The translations under genes and the position numbers were made by a program. From assembly GCA_020636255.1 (NCBI GenBank), contig JACJYE010000025.1:1-9184 (forward strand): a stretch of 9,184 bases of DNA, read 5' to 3'. This document shows positions 1 to 6,381 of the stretch, one piece after another; the first letter of the stretch is position 1, and each line of letters starts with the position of its first letter. The notes below the pieces were generated by a model. That model was not told the DNA's origin. It saw only the letters and a list, made by a program, of their open reading frames with translations, and made no database searches. The stretch comes from Lewinellaceae bacterium. Its GTDB lineage: Bacteria; Bacteroidota; Bacteroidia; Chitinophagales; Saprospiraceae.

Positions 1-40
1 TGAGCGCGCAGATGCAGGCCAACTACGTCGTCCTTCGGCC

Positions 41-66
41 AAAGCTGCGCCGGCGGCGGCTTTTTT
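41..66 (+). terminator. Rho-independent terminator of a rightward gene left of the window
   Basis: AAAGCTGC (41-48) pairs with GCGGCTTT (56-63), eight pairs including one T-G wobble, around a 7-base loop. A run of six T (61-66) follows directly. The GC-rich stem and T-run fit an intrinsic terminator on the plus strand. The gene it would serve lies outside the window, so this is inferred from structure only. Confidence 0.5.
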
Positions 67-67
67 G

Positions 68-97
68 GTTCGTTTTTTGGCCGCCCAAAAAATGAAC
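68..97. repeat. 13-bp inverted repeat, possible bidirectional terminator hairpin
   Basis: GTTCGTTTTTTGG (68-80) pairs with CCAAAAAATGAAC (85-97) around the loop CCGC; the only non-Watson-Crick pair is one G-T. It begins two bases after the T-run of the preceding hairpin. On the minus strand it lies downstream of the deoxynucleoside kinase, so it could also end that transcript. Positions 98-194 between it and the kinase hold nothing convincing beyond a weak 5-bp inverted repeat at 159-184. Confidence 0.45.
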
Positions 98-194
98 GAA
101 GGAGATCGGGCAAAATCCAGGAGGCCCTGTGATTAGCATAGTATAAAACCAAATGCGATTGCCCTGGCTTGGGGCCCGAGGCAACATTTGCCAT

Positions 195-845
195 TCAGAA
201 AACCCTGACCCTGTGCACTCCCGGTTCGTAGGCTTTGCACATGCAGTCGAGCAGCTTTTGGTAATGGGTGTGGTTGTTGAGGAAGTCGATCTGTTCGATG
301 TCGATGATGAGGACCGGCAGGGCCTCGTTGGATTTGAAGAATTCGAAGTAAGCCTGTTGGATCTGCTGCAGGTAACCGGCCGAGATATCCTGTTCGTATT
401 CGCGCCCTCTTTTGCGAATATTGCCGATGAGGTTGTCGACCGACCGGTGCAGGTAAACGAGCAGCCCTGGCCGGGGAAAGGACGCGTTGAGGATATTGAA
501 CAGCCGTTGGAAGAGGCGGTATTCCTCTTCTTTGAGGTTGTTGCGTGCGAACAGCAGGGTCTTAAAAAAGAAATAATCCGAAACGATGGTTTCCTGGAAG
601 AGGTCGCGTTGAGCGAGCTCTTCCTGCAGCTGTTTGTGGCGTTCCGTCATGAAGAACAGCTCTACCGGGAAGGCGTAACGTTCCGGGTTCTTGTAAAAAT
701 GGGGCAGGAAGGGGTTGTCGGCAAACTGTTCGAGGATGAGGCGGCAGCCGAAATCGCGGGCCAGCATGCGGCACAAGGTGGTCTTTCCGGCGCCAATGTT
801 GCCCTCCACCACGATGAAATTGTAAGGAAGCGGAGTATTTGACAT
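195..845 (-). CDS. Deoxynucleoside kinase (dNK family)
   Basis: This is a P-loop kinase that would phosphorylate a deoxynucleoside at the 5' position in cytoplasmic nucleotide salvage. The Walker A motif EGNIGAGKT lies at residues 14-22. An ERH segment follows in the middle, and the arginine-rich lid RKRGREYE comes late in the chain, as in bacterial deoxyadenosine/deoxyguanosine kinases. The 216 residues fit the family. I chose the ATG at 845 because family members start shortly before the P-loop; the in-frame ATG at 887 would add 14 residues and overlap folK. The gene lies 22 bases after folK on the same strand, a pairing common in Bacteroidota, and is probably co-transcribed with it. Substrate preference cannot be read from the sequence. 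Confidence 0.9.
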   Translation of the reverse strand: MSNTPLPYNFIVVEGNIGAGKTTLCRMLARDFGCRLILEQFADNPFLPHFYKNPERYAFPVELFFMTERHKQLQEELAQRDLFQETIVSDYFFFKTLLFARNNLKEEEYRLFQRLFNILNASFPRPGLLVYLHRSVDNLIGNIRKRGREYEQDISAGYLQQIQQAYFEFFKSNEALPVLIIDIEQIDFLNNHTHYQKLLDCMCKAYEPGVHRVRVF

Positions 846-867
846 GCTCTTATGTTGCTGGGGCAAA

Positions 868-1353
868 TTATCCTCTGAAAACGCCAACCGTCAGGCTATC
901 TTCCGATGCGTCGGCCAATTCGGTGATGGTCTTGCGGAAGATGGGATGAACGAGCTGGGGGGCGATCTCCAAAAGCGGCGCCAGTACGAAGTTGCGGTAG
1001 TGCAGGTAGGGGTGGGGGATGGTCAGCGCATCCGTATCCAGCACTTCGTCATTGAAGAAAAGGATGTCGATGTCGATGATGCGTTCTCCCCATTTTACCT
1101 CTCTGACCCTGCCCATGCGCCGTTCGATCTGCTGTATCTTTTCCAGTACTTCGAAGGGCCCAAGCCGGGTATGCACCAGCAGGGCCTGGTTCAGGAAATC
1201 AGGCTGGTCCGTGATCCCCCAGGCTTCCGTGTGGTATATCCTGGAGGTTTTGGCGATGGCGCCGATCTCTCTGGCTACCCATCGGTTGGCCTGTTTCAGG
1301 TTGGCTGCGCGGTTGCCCAGGTTAGTACCCGTATGCAGATAAACTTCGTTCAT
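868..1353 (-). CDS. folK: 2-amino-4-hydroxy-6-hydroxymethyldihydropteridine pyrophosphokinase (HPPK)
   Basis: HPPK transfers pyrophosphate from ATP to 6-hydroxymethyl-dihydropterin in cytoplasmic folate synthesis. The 161-residue length and the motifs match the family: TNLGNR at 10-15, YHTEAWG at 40-46, FLNQAL at 53-58, and the signature KWGERIIDIDILFF at 87-100. That signature carries the two Mg-binding aspartates, D95 and D97. IPHP at 112-115 and RNFVLAPL at 120-127 follow. It is the first gene of a leftward pair with the deoxynucleoside kinase. A TAnnTTTG promoter box ends only seven bases before the ATG, so the mRNA is probably nearly leaderless. Confidence 0.95.
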   Translation of the reverse strand: MNEVYLHTGTNLGNRAANLKQANRWVAREIGAIAKTSRIYHTEAWGITDQPDFLNQALLVHTRLGPFEVLEKIQQIERRMGRVREVKWGERIIDIDILFFNDEVLDTDALTIPHPYLHYRNFVLAPLLEIAPQLVHPIFRKTITELADASEDSLTVGVFRG

Positions 1354-1360
1354 AGCCCGG

Positions 1361-1391
1361 CAAAGGTATATCGTTTAGAGGGAGTTTTAAA
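1361..1391 (-). promoter_or_regulatory. Bacteroidota-type promoter of folK
   Basis: Read on the minus strand, TACCTTTG (1368-1361) is an exact match to the -7 consensus TAnnTTTG. TTTA (1391-1388) stands 19 bases upstream in place of the -33 TTTG. The predicted start of transcription is within a few bases of the folK ATG at 1353. Confidence 0.6.
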
Positions 1392-1468
1392 TTTTTGACG
1401 TTACGAATTGGTTTAGGGTACATGCCTATTTACGCAGAACGCTTCCGGATACTTTTCTGTTCCGGTAT

Positions 1469-1499
1469 TTTGAAAAAAAGACCGATTGGTTTATTTTTG
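1469..1499 (+). promoter_or_regulatory. Consensus Bacteroidota promoter of the TetR operon
   Basis: TTTG (1469-1472), 19 bases, then TATTTTTG (1492-1499) is a full match to the TTTG-N19-TAnnTTTG consensus and predicts a leader of about 15-20 bases. Just upstream, TTCCGG occurs twice (1443-1448 and 1460-1465), 17 bases apart. These could be regulator half-sites, which would suit autoregulation by TetR, but that is speculative. Confidence 0.65.
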
Positions 1500-1521
1500 A
1501 AGGAAAAAACAAAAGCGAGTT

Positions 1522-2112
1522 ATGCCAAAAGCGGACCATACCAGGCGGTATATTTTGGAAAAAGCGTCTATTTTGTTCAATTCAAAGGGTTTTGCCGGCA
1601 CTTCAATGGAGGACATTCTAAAAGCGACCGGGCTGTCTAAAGGCGGTATCTACGGCAATTTTCAGAGCAAAGAGGAGATCGCCATGCAGGCATTCGATTT
1701 TGCAGTGGAGCGCGTCTCCCGGCAGATCCAGGAGCGCACCCGCGTGATCGACCATGCGTTGGACAAACTTAAAGCGGTAGTTTATTTTTATAAGGAACAC
1801 GTCTTGCACCCGCCGGTAGAGGGCGGCTGCCCCATACAGAATACAGCTATTGATGCGGATGACAATAACGAGCAGTTGCGCCAACGCGTCATGGAAGTGC
1901 TCGACGAATGGCAGTCGCGGATCGCCCACACGGTAGAAAAGGGGAAGCAGCGGGGAGAAGTACACCCTGAGGCTGATGCCTATACCTTTGCCCGCCAGTT
2001 TATCGGCACGCTGGAAGGCGGCATCATGTTGTCGCAACTGTATAAAGACATCACTTACTTTGACGCAATGGCCCGTTTGCTGTTGCGCCTTATTGAAGAA
2101 TTGAGGCCATAA
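1522..2112 (+). CDS. TetR/AcrR-family transcriptional regulator
   Basis: This is a one-domain DNA-binding repressor with a ligand-sensing C-terminal half. The N-terminal helix-turn-helix spans about residues 9-55, with the family pattern ILFNSKGFAGTSMEDILKATG followed by LSKGGIYGNFQSKEEI. The C-terminal part has GGCPIQNTAIDADD (101-114), seen in a common TetR subgroup. Length (196 residues) is normal. The downstream alpha/beta hydrolase starts 19 bases after the stop with no terminator between, so the two are likely one operon and the hydrolase a likely target. The gene faces away from folK, with a 168-bp divergent spacer. The ligand is unknown. Confidence 0.92.
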   Translation: MPKADHTRRYILEKASILFNSKGFAGTSMEDILKATGLSKGGIYGNFQSKEEIAMQAFDFAVERVSRQIQERTRVIDHALDKLKAVVYFYKEHVLHPPVEGGCPIQNTAIDADDNNEQLRQRVMEVLDEWQSRIAHTVEKGKQRGEVHPEADAYTFARQFIGTLEGGIMLSQLYKDITYFDAMARLLLRLIEELRP

Positions 2113-2131
2113 CCTCCCAAACCACCCGATC

Positions 2132-3046
2132 ATGGAAACTTTAAAAAAGATCGAACACCTGTCATCCGACACATCGGGGCGGCTGCCGGAACCACCGCGG
2201 GCCATACCACTGGCCTTGCGCCCGGCCCGCTTTCTTTTCGGCACCCTTGGGTATATTTTCCCACGCCCGGCAGCGCGTGTCGCCTATCGTTTTTTTTCGA
2301 CACCCCGTATAAGGGCCAAGCATAAGTCATCGGACGAACTGCTGGAAAGCGCACGCGTCTTTGAATTCCTGTACGGCCGGGAAATGCTGAAGGGGTACGA
2401 ATGGGGTAGTGGTGAAAAGGTTGTTTTGCTGGTGCACGGCTGGGAGTCGAGGGGTACGGCCCTGCGTGCCTTTGTGCCTCCCTTGCTGAATAAAGGCTTT
2501 CGCGTAGTGGCCTTCGACGGGCCCGCGCACGGCAATTCTGACGGCAGGCGCACCAACTTATTACACTTCGGCGGCGCAGTACGGGCCGTGCTCAATCAGG
2601 CCGGCGGCGCATACGGCATTATCACCCATTCGTTTGGCGGCGCCTCCACCGTTTTTACGCTGTCGCAACTCGACCCGTCCATCCGGGTAGAAAAACTGGT
2701 GCTCATCGGCGTGCCCAACAGTATCGATAAAGTGCTCAACGATGCGATCGAAACCCTCAATGTTCCGCCCCCTGCGGCGCGCCATTTTTTCCGCTACATC
2801 GAGCGCAAGGTGCAGTTCCCGGTTGAGCATGCCAACCTAAGCCGGGCCAATGGCCTGATGCAGGTTCGCAGATCCCTCATCGTTCACGACAAACAGGATG
2901 CCGTAGTGCCCTTTGCGGAAGGCATGGCCACCTTCGAAGCCTGGGACAACGCATCTATGCTGGCCTCCGACGGCCTGGGCCATTACCTGCTGATGAAAGA
3001 CCCCGGCGTCATACAGCGCGTAGCCGATTTTGTCGGGGAAGAGTAG
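2132..3046 (+). CDS. Alpha/beta-hydrolase fold protein, probable esterase
   Basis: This 304-residue serine hydrolase has the oxyanion-region motif VHGW at 101-104 and the nucleophile elbow THSFGG with Ser167. The likely acid is Asp256 (HDKQDAVVP) and the likely catalytic His is His284 (GLGHYLLMKD). FDGPAHGNSDG at 128-138 is typical of the fold. About 90 residues precede the hydrolase core, including a hydrophobic, arginine-flanked stretch near 27-55 that could contact membrane; I see no clear signal peptide. The start codon fits the spacing to the preceding TetR gene, which probably controls it. The substrate cannot be predicted. Confidence 0.88.
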   Translation: METLKKIEHLSSDTSGRLPEPPRAIPLALRPARFLFGTLGYIFPRPAARVAYRFFSTPRIRAKHKSSDELLESARVFEFLYGREMLKGYEWGSGEKVVLLVHGWESRGTALRAFVPPLLNKGFRVVAFDGPAHGNSDGRRTNLLHFGGAVRAVLNQAGGAYGIITHSFGGASTVFTLSQLDPSIRVEKLVLIGVPNSIDKVLNDAIETLNVPPPAARHFFRYIERKVQFPVEHANLSRANGLMQVRRSLIVHDKQDAVVPFAEGMATFEAWDNASMLASDGLGHYLLMKDPGVIQRVADFVGEE

Positions 3047-3088
3047 GGGAGCGGGGTAGAAGGTATACTGCGTGCCGAAAAATTAATC

Positions 3089-3096
3089 TATCTTTG
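3089..3096 (+). promoter_or_regulatory. -7 promoter box of the glycosyltransferase gene
   Basis: TATCTTTG matches TAnnTTTG exactly. No good -33 TTTG is seen; the nearest is ACTG at 3067-3070. The box overlaps an in-frame TTG at 3094 that could be mistaken for the start codon. Transcription would begin after it, which favours the ATG at 3112. Confidence 0.5.
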
Positions 3097-3111
3097 AGCC
3101 CTTCAGTAAAC

Positions 3112-3855
3112 ATGCACCAAGCTTTGACGGATAGTTTAGTCATCATTCCAACCTACAATGAAAGAGAAAACATCGTCCGGATGATCGAGACGGTCTTTTC
3201 TCTGGAGAAGGCATTCCACCTGCTCATCGTAGACGACGGTTCACCCGACGGAACGGCTGGCCTTGTCCGGCAGCAGCAGGAGCGTTACGAAGGGCGCCTG
3301 TTCCTGCTGGAACGCTCCGGCAAGCAAGGCCTCGGCACGGCCTATATCGCCGGCTTTCGCTGGGGCCTGGAGCGTTCGTACGATTACTTCTTTGAGATGG
3401 ACGCCGATTTTTCGCACAACCCCAACGACCTGATGCGCTTGTATGCCGCCTGTGCGGAAGGTGGTGCGGGGCTTGCAGTAGGTTCGCGTTACGTCAAAGG
3501 GGGCAAGCTGGAGAACTGGCCATTTGACCGCGTCTTTCTCTCGATGGGGGCTTCCCTTTACGTCCGCCTCATCACCTGGATGCCGGTGAAGGACCCCACC
3601 GCCGGGTTTATCTGTTATCACCGCAAAGTGCTGGAAGCGATCGGCCTGGATAAGATCCGTTTTGTGGGTTATGCTTTCCAGATCGAGATGAAGTTTGCTA
3701 CCTACCAATTGGGGTTCCCTATAAAAGAAGTGCCCATCACCTTCTCCGACCGCCTGGAAGGCATCTCCAAAATGTCGAAAGGCATTGTGAAGGAAGCCAT
3801 ACTTGGCGTTTTACAGATGCGGTTTCGCAGTTTGTTCGGCAGTTACAGAGCTTGA
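3112..3855 (+). CDS. Family 2 glycosyltransferase, polyprenol-phosphate mannose synthase-like
   Basis: This enzyme would move a sugar, probably mannose or glucose, from its nucleotide donor to a polyprenyl phosphate at the inner membrane surface. Motifs along the 247 residues are VIIPTYNEREN (10-20), IVDDGSPDGT (39-48), the metal-binding MDAD (96-99) followed by FSHNP, VGSRYVKGG (123-131), DPTAGF (161-166) and GYAFQIEM (186-193). RLEGISKMS (214-222) is typical of the DPM1 branch. Length matches the soluble DPM1-like form with no C-terminal membrane domain. I prefer the ATG at 3112 over the TTG at 3094 because the latter lies inside the promoter box. The exact donor sugar is uncertain. Confidence 0.88.
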   Translation: MHQALTDSLVIIPTYNERENIVRMIETVFSLEKAFHLLIVDDGSPDGTAGLVRQQQERYEGRLFLLERSGKQGLGTAYIAGFRWGLERSYDYFFEMDADFSHNPNDLMRLYAACAEGGAGLAVGSRYVKGGKLENWPFDRVFLSMGASLYVRLITWMPVKDPTAGFICYHRKVLEAIGLDKIRFVGYAFQIEMKFATYQLGFPIKEVPITFSDRLEGISKMSKGIVKEAILGVLQMRFRSLFGSYRA

Positions 3856-3919
3856 TAGGTATAAGGTACAGGGTGCGAGGTATGTCAGGGCCTGTGGTAA
3901 TGTATTTTGGCAGAAAAAA

Positions 3920-3957
3920 CCCTGCCTTTCATCGAATGGATTGTGGAATCCGGCAGG
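3920..3957. repeat. Inverted repeat in the glycosyltransferase-permease spacer
   Basis: CCTGCC (3921-3926) can pair with GGCAGG (3952-3957), enclosing a smaller hairpin GGATT-GTGG-AATCC (3938-3951). It sits in the 148-base spacer between the glycosyltransferase and the permease. No T-run follows, so it is not a clear terminator. A near-match to the -7 box (TATTTTGG at about 3903) lies upstream, which would place this structure in the permease leader. Weak evidence. Confidence 0.3.
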
Positions 3958-4003
3958 CAGGTGTTACCTTCGGCGGGTACAAGCTAGCTCGGAAAATCTG
4001 CTT

Positions 4004-5251
4004 ATGATCGTCTTACGCGTATTCTTCGAAGCCCTGGCCCAGGCCTTTCAGCAGCTGCGCTCCAACCCTATGCGGAGCTTCCTCTCCCTGCTGGGCATCT
4101 CCATAGGCATATTCTGCATTATCGGGGTTCTTTCTGCCGTTGACTCTCTGGAGGACAATGTGCGGGGCAGCCTTGAAAAACTGGGCAATGACGTGGTGTA
4201 CGTCAAGAAATGGCCCTGGGCCGATGCCAGTGGCACCTGGTGGAAGCTCATCAAACGCCCCAACCCGGATTACGAAGATTACAAGGCCATTCTGGCCAAG
4301 GCAAAGACCGCTCAGATGGTCTCCTACCATGTGGTGATCGGTTTTAAGACCGTGAAATTTAGTGGGAACAGCGTAGAAGGGGCTGTGCTGATCGGGGCCT
4401 CCCTTGAGTTTAGCGAGATGTTCCAGTTGGAATTCGAGGAAGGGCGGTATTTTTCACCGGCAGAATACCACTATGGCGCTCCCAAGATCCTGTTAGGTTA
4501 TAAGGTAGCAGAAGAGCTTTTCGGCAATATAGACCCTGTAGGGCGCAGCGTTAAGATGATGGGGCGTAACTACGAAGTGATCGGCGTGATCGAAAAGGCA
4601 GGGGACGACCTGCTCAACCCATTGGATTTTGACGAATGCGTGCTGGTGTCCTATACCAATGCCCGTAGCCTGGCCAACCTCAAGGCGACCCAGATCTTCG
4701 ACACCTCCGTCAACGCCAAGGCTGTCGAGGGGATCACTATGGGGCAGATGAAAGACGAGATCCGCGGCATCCTGCGCGCCAAGCGGCGCCTCAAACCCAA
4801 GGAAGAAGACAACTTCTCTCTCAACGAGCTATCGATGATCTCCAGCGTGTTCGACAGCTTTTTCAGCGTGCTCAACCTCATCGGTATCGTGATCGGCTTA
4901 TTTGCCATGCTGGTCGGCATCGTAAGCGTTGCCAACATCATGTTCGTATCCGTCAAGGAACGCACCAATATTATTGGCATCAAAAAGGCGCTCGGGGCCA
5001 AGCAATACGCCATCCTCTCCGAGTTCCTCATTGAATCCATTATCCTTTGCCTCATAGGCGGCGCTGTGGGCCTGTTACTGGTAGCGGCTGTCATCACCAT
5101 CCTGTCCAATATCATCAATTTCGATATGTATCTCTCTTTCGGCAATATGGTGCTGGGCGTGATGGTCTCAGCGGTCGTAGGCGTTATCTCCGGTTTCATC
5201 CCCGCCCTGCGCGCCTCGCAAATGGACCCGGTGGATGCGATGCGGAAGTGA
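4004..5251 (+). CDS. ABC transporter permease, MacB/FtsX type
   Basis: This 415-residue inner-membrane permease has the MacB layout. A first membrane helix lies at about 25-46 (FLSLLGISIGIFCIIGVL). A large periplasmic MacB_PCD domain spans about 50-280, with LIGASLEFSEMFQLEFEEGRYF and DPVGRSVKMMGRNYEVIGVIE. A C-terminal FtsX domain has three helices: the first from about 290, with VSVANIMFVSVKERTNIIGIKKALGA after it, and the last near the C-terminus before IPALRASQMDPVDAMRK. The reading frame is open upstream to 3803, but the extra 67 residues do not look like protein of this family, so I start at the ATG at 4004. Such proteins work with an ATPase and a periplasmic adaptor, neither of which is in the window. 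The substrate is unknown. Confidence 0.92.
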   Translation: MIVLRVFFEALAQAFQQLRSNPMRSFLSLLGISIGIFCIIGVLSAVDSLEDNVRGSLEKLGNDVVYVKKWPWADASGTWWKLIKRPNPDYEDYKAILAKAKTAQMVSYHVVIGFKTVKFSGNSVEGAVLIGASLEFSEMFQLEFEEGRYFSPAEYHYGAPKILLGYKVAEELFGNIDPVGRSVKMMGRNYEVIGVIEKAGDDLLNPLDFDECVLVSYTNARSLANLKATQIFDTSVNAKAVEGITMGQMKDEIRGILRAKRRLKPKEEDNFSLNELSMISSVFDSFFSVLNLIGIVIGLFAMLVGIVSVANIMFVSVKERTNIIGIKKALGAKQYAILSEFLIESIILCLIGGAVGLLLVAAVITILSNIINFDMYLSFGNMVLGVMVSAVVGVISGFIPALRASQMDPVDAMRK

Positions 5252-5256
5252 GTATG

Positions 5257-5688
5257 TTATTCCCCTTTTTTCGTAAAGATCCGGATAACCCCGTTGCCAC
5301 CCAGCCGTCCGTACATAGCGAGGTCGGTAGGGCTTTTCAACACTTCCACGTAGTCGATGTCGTGAACGCTGACGAGGCTTTCTGCCTGGGCGAGGCTCCG
5401 GCCCGCCTGCACGCCGTCGATGACGAACAGCGGCGGCCCACCACCGCGGATGCTGACGTTGTAACCGTCGACCATAACCCCCGGCACCCGGGCCAGGTAA
5501 TCGCGCAGGTTGAGGGCCTGAGGCACTTCCCTGCTGGACACTTTATCGGGGTTATACTCGGCTTTCTCAGAGATGTCCGTACTGGTGCTGTCCCTATCGG
5601 AACGAGCAGAAGGGGTTCCGTTCTGTGCCCCACGGGGTGAGGAGCAAGCCGTCAGAGCTAAAACGATGGCCCAAAGGAATATTTTCAT
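5257..5688 (-). CDS. Lipoprotein with a lone TonB-receptor plug domain
   Basis: This 143-residue secreted lipoprotein has a signal peptide at about 1-14 with lipobox LTAC (Cys15). A polar linker spans about 16-55, then a single plug domain. The plug motifs are clear: LRDYLARVPGVMV (61-73), SIRGGGPPLFVIDGV (79-93), the IDYVEVLKSP segment (111-120) and YGRLGGNGVIRIFTKKG (126-142). The beta-barrel of a TonB-dependent receptor is absent and the frame ends cleanly after the plug, so it is a short plug protein rather than a receptor broken inside this window. Stand-alone plug proteins occur in Bacteroidota; their job is unclear. It converges on the ABC permease with a 5-base gap. Confidence 0.85.
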   Translation of the reverse strand: MKIFLWAIVLALTACSSPRGAQNGTPSARSDRDSTSTDISEKAEYNPDKVSSREVPQALNLRDYLARVPGVMVDGYNVSIRGGGPPLFVIDGVQAGRSLAQAESLVSVHDIDYVEVLKSPTDLAMYGRLGGNGVIRIFTKKGE

Positions 5689-5828
5689 GGCACTGTCTTT
5701 AGGTTTAACAATAGTTGCTTAAATATTAAACAAGAGGCTGTTGCACAAGGGGTTGAGATGAGCCCGGTTTAACCAAAACTTAATAGGTACAGAAATCCGC
5801 CAGCCTTCGATAAAAACCTGCGGGGGGA

Positions 5829-5860
5829 TTTGCGCCAATGGCCCGGCTTTGGTATCTTTG
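5829..5860 (+). promoter_or_regulatory. Consensus Bacteroidota promoter of tRNA-Arg
   Basis: TTTG (5829-5832), 20 bases, then TATCTTTG (5853-5860) matches TTTG-N20-TAnnTTTG fully. It points at the tRNA about 50 bases downstream. The rest of the spacer 5689-5828 shows only small repeats, such as GGTTTAAC near 5702 and 5766. Confidence 0.7.
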
Positions 5861-5912
5861 CATCCGCTTTTACCCGGCGTACCTTCATGTAAAGGTGGGT
5901 TGGAGTTGGATT

Positions 5913-5984
5913 GGTCCCATAGTTCAAGGGATAGAATGTAGGTTTCCGGAGCCTAAGATCCAGGTTCGAATCCTGGTGGGACCA
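5913..5984 (+). tRNA. tRNA-Arg, anticodon CCG (reads CGG)
   Basis: I folded this by hand. The acceptor stem GGTCCCA (5913-5919) pairs with TGGGACC (5977-5983), with discriminator A5984. The D arm is 5922-5937. The anticodon stem TAGGT/GCCTA encloses loop TTCCGGA with anticodon CCG at 5946-5948. The T arm CCAGG-TTCGAAT-CCTGG (5960-5976) is canonical. Length is 72 bases and the 3' CCA is not encoded. A strong promoter lies upstream. The DNA to the right looks accessory, so this tRNA is a plausible insertion target, but no second copy of its 3' end is in the window. Confidence 0.95.
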
Positions 5985-6019
5985 CTTTTATTAGCACCAC
6001 CCCATTGATTGTCAGGGCA

Positions 6020-6059
6020 TTGCAAAATGCAAAATACCTCAAGGGGTAGCTAAGGGGTA
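6020..6059. repeat. Short repeats just downstream of tRNA-Arg
   Basis: TGCAAAA occurs twice in tandem (6021-6034), and together with the preceding T forms the inverted pair TTGCA-AAA-TGCAA (6020-6032). AAGGGGTA occurs twice (6041-6048 and 6052-6059), 11 bases apart. Spacing of about one helical turn suggests protein binding. Recombinase arm sites next to a tRNA attachment site are one possibility, but no integrase is present. The TTGCA/TGCAA words are also half-sites of the palindromes at 6306 and 6326. Confidence 0.35.
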
Positions 6060-6101
6060 AGAAAATGGACTGAAAAGTCATGATGAAGAAACTTCTTATT
6101 T

Positions 6102-6129
6102 AAGCAGGGCCTTACAGGGCCTTTTTTTT
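6102..6129 (+). terminator. Rho-independent terminator downstream of tRNA-Arg
   Basis: AGGGCC (6106-6111) pairs with GGCCTT (6118-6123, with one G-T), loop TTACAG, then a run of eight T (6122-6129). Further weak pairing extends the stem to 6102. It probably ends rightward transcription from the tRNA promoter. It lies just beyond the stop codon of the leftward ribbon-helix-helix gene. Confidence 0.6.
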
Positions 6130-6131
6130 AC

Positions 6132-6281
6132 CTAGTTCATTTTTTCCAGGCCTTTCTCAATGATTTCCTGAACGACCCGTTCCACTTTTTTTCCCTCGCG
6201 TTCTGCGATCGCCTTGATTTTGGCGTGCTGTTCCTTCAGGATCATTACAGTGGTCATGTCTTCGCGTTTGGTTTTTGCCAT
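6132..6281 (-). CDS. Small ribbon-helix-helix DNA-binding protein
   Basis: This 49-residue frame opens MAKTKREDM and ends GLEKMN. Its order fits a ribbon-helix-helix (Arc/CopG-like) fold: a basic tip, a short strand TTVMILKE (10-17), helix A EQHAKIKAIAEREG (17-30) and helix B KVERVVQEIIEKGLEK (32-47). Such dimers bind operator DNA and often repress their own gene, frequently as antitoxins. Two identical 12-bp palindromes lie 24-56 bases upstream of the start, as expected for autoregulation. No toxin gene adjoins it: downstream is the terminator and tRNA, upstream the heptamer array. The assignment rests on pattern, not a database match. Confidence 0.7.
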   Translation of the reverse strand: MAKTKREDMTTVMILKEQHAKIKAIAEREGKKVERVVQEIIEKGLEKMN

Positions 6282-6305
6282 GTCGCTTTATTTGGCGCTA
6301 ATATA

Positions 6306-6337
6306 ATGCAATTGCATGAATATTTATGCAATTGCAT
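6306..6337 (-). promoter_or_regulatory. Twin palindromic operator ATGCAATTGCAT
   Basis: The perfect 12-bp palindrome ATGCAATTGCAT occurs at 6306-6317 and again at 6326-6337, 20 bp centre to centre, so both sit on about the same face of the helix. The 8-bp linker is AT-rich. On the minus strand TATATTAG (6305-6298), one base off the -7 consensus, directly follows the nearer palindrome, so a bound protein would cover the promoter. The ribbon-helix-helix protein is the obvious candidate; binding itself is inferred. Confidence 0.6.
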
Positions 6338-6381
6338 GTGTTGATTTATAGGATGGGGTAAATAGGGGAGGAGGGGGCATA

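Noticed and set aside
846..887. Longer start of the deoxynucleoside kinase
   Set aside because: The added 14 residues overlap folK and are not family-like.
153..1398. Plus-strand frames opposite the kinase and folK
   Set aside because: Antisense shadows of two recognised genes.
3803..4003. N-terminal extension of the ABC permease
   Set aside because: It overlaps the glycosyltransferase end and reads through intergenic sequence; the family starts at the short cytoplasmic segment before the first membrane helix, at the ATG at 4004.
5941..5949. GGTTTCCGG in the tRNA, resembling the GGTTTCCG end of the candidate variable region
   Set aside because: It belongs to the anticodon arm, and the match does not extend. 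I found no template-like second copy of the variable region by eye anywhere in the window.
5900..6083. Minus-strand frame starting MTFQSIFLPLSYP that reads into the tRNA
   Set aside because: It translates the antisense of the tRNA T arm, a common artefact, and has no family pattern.
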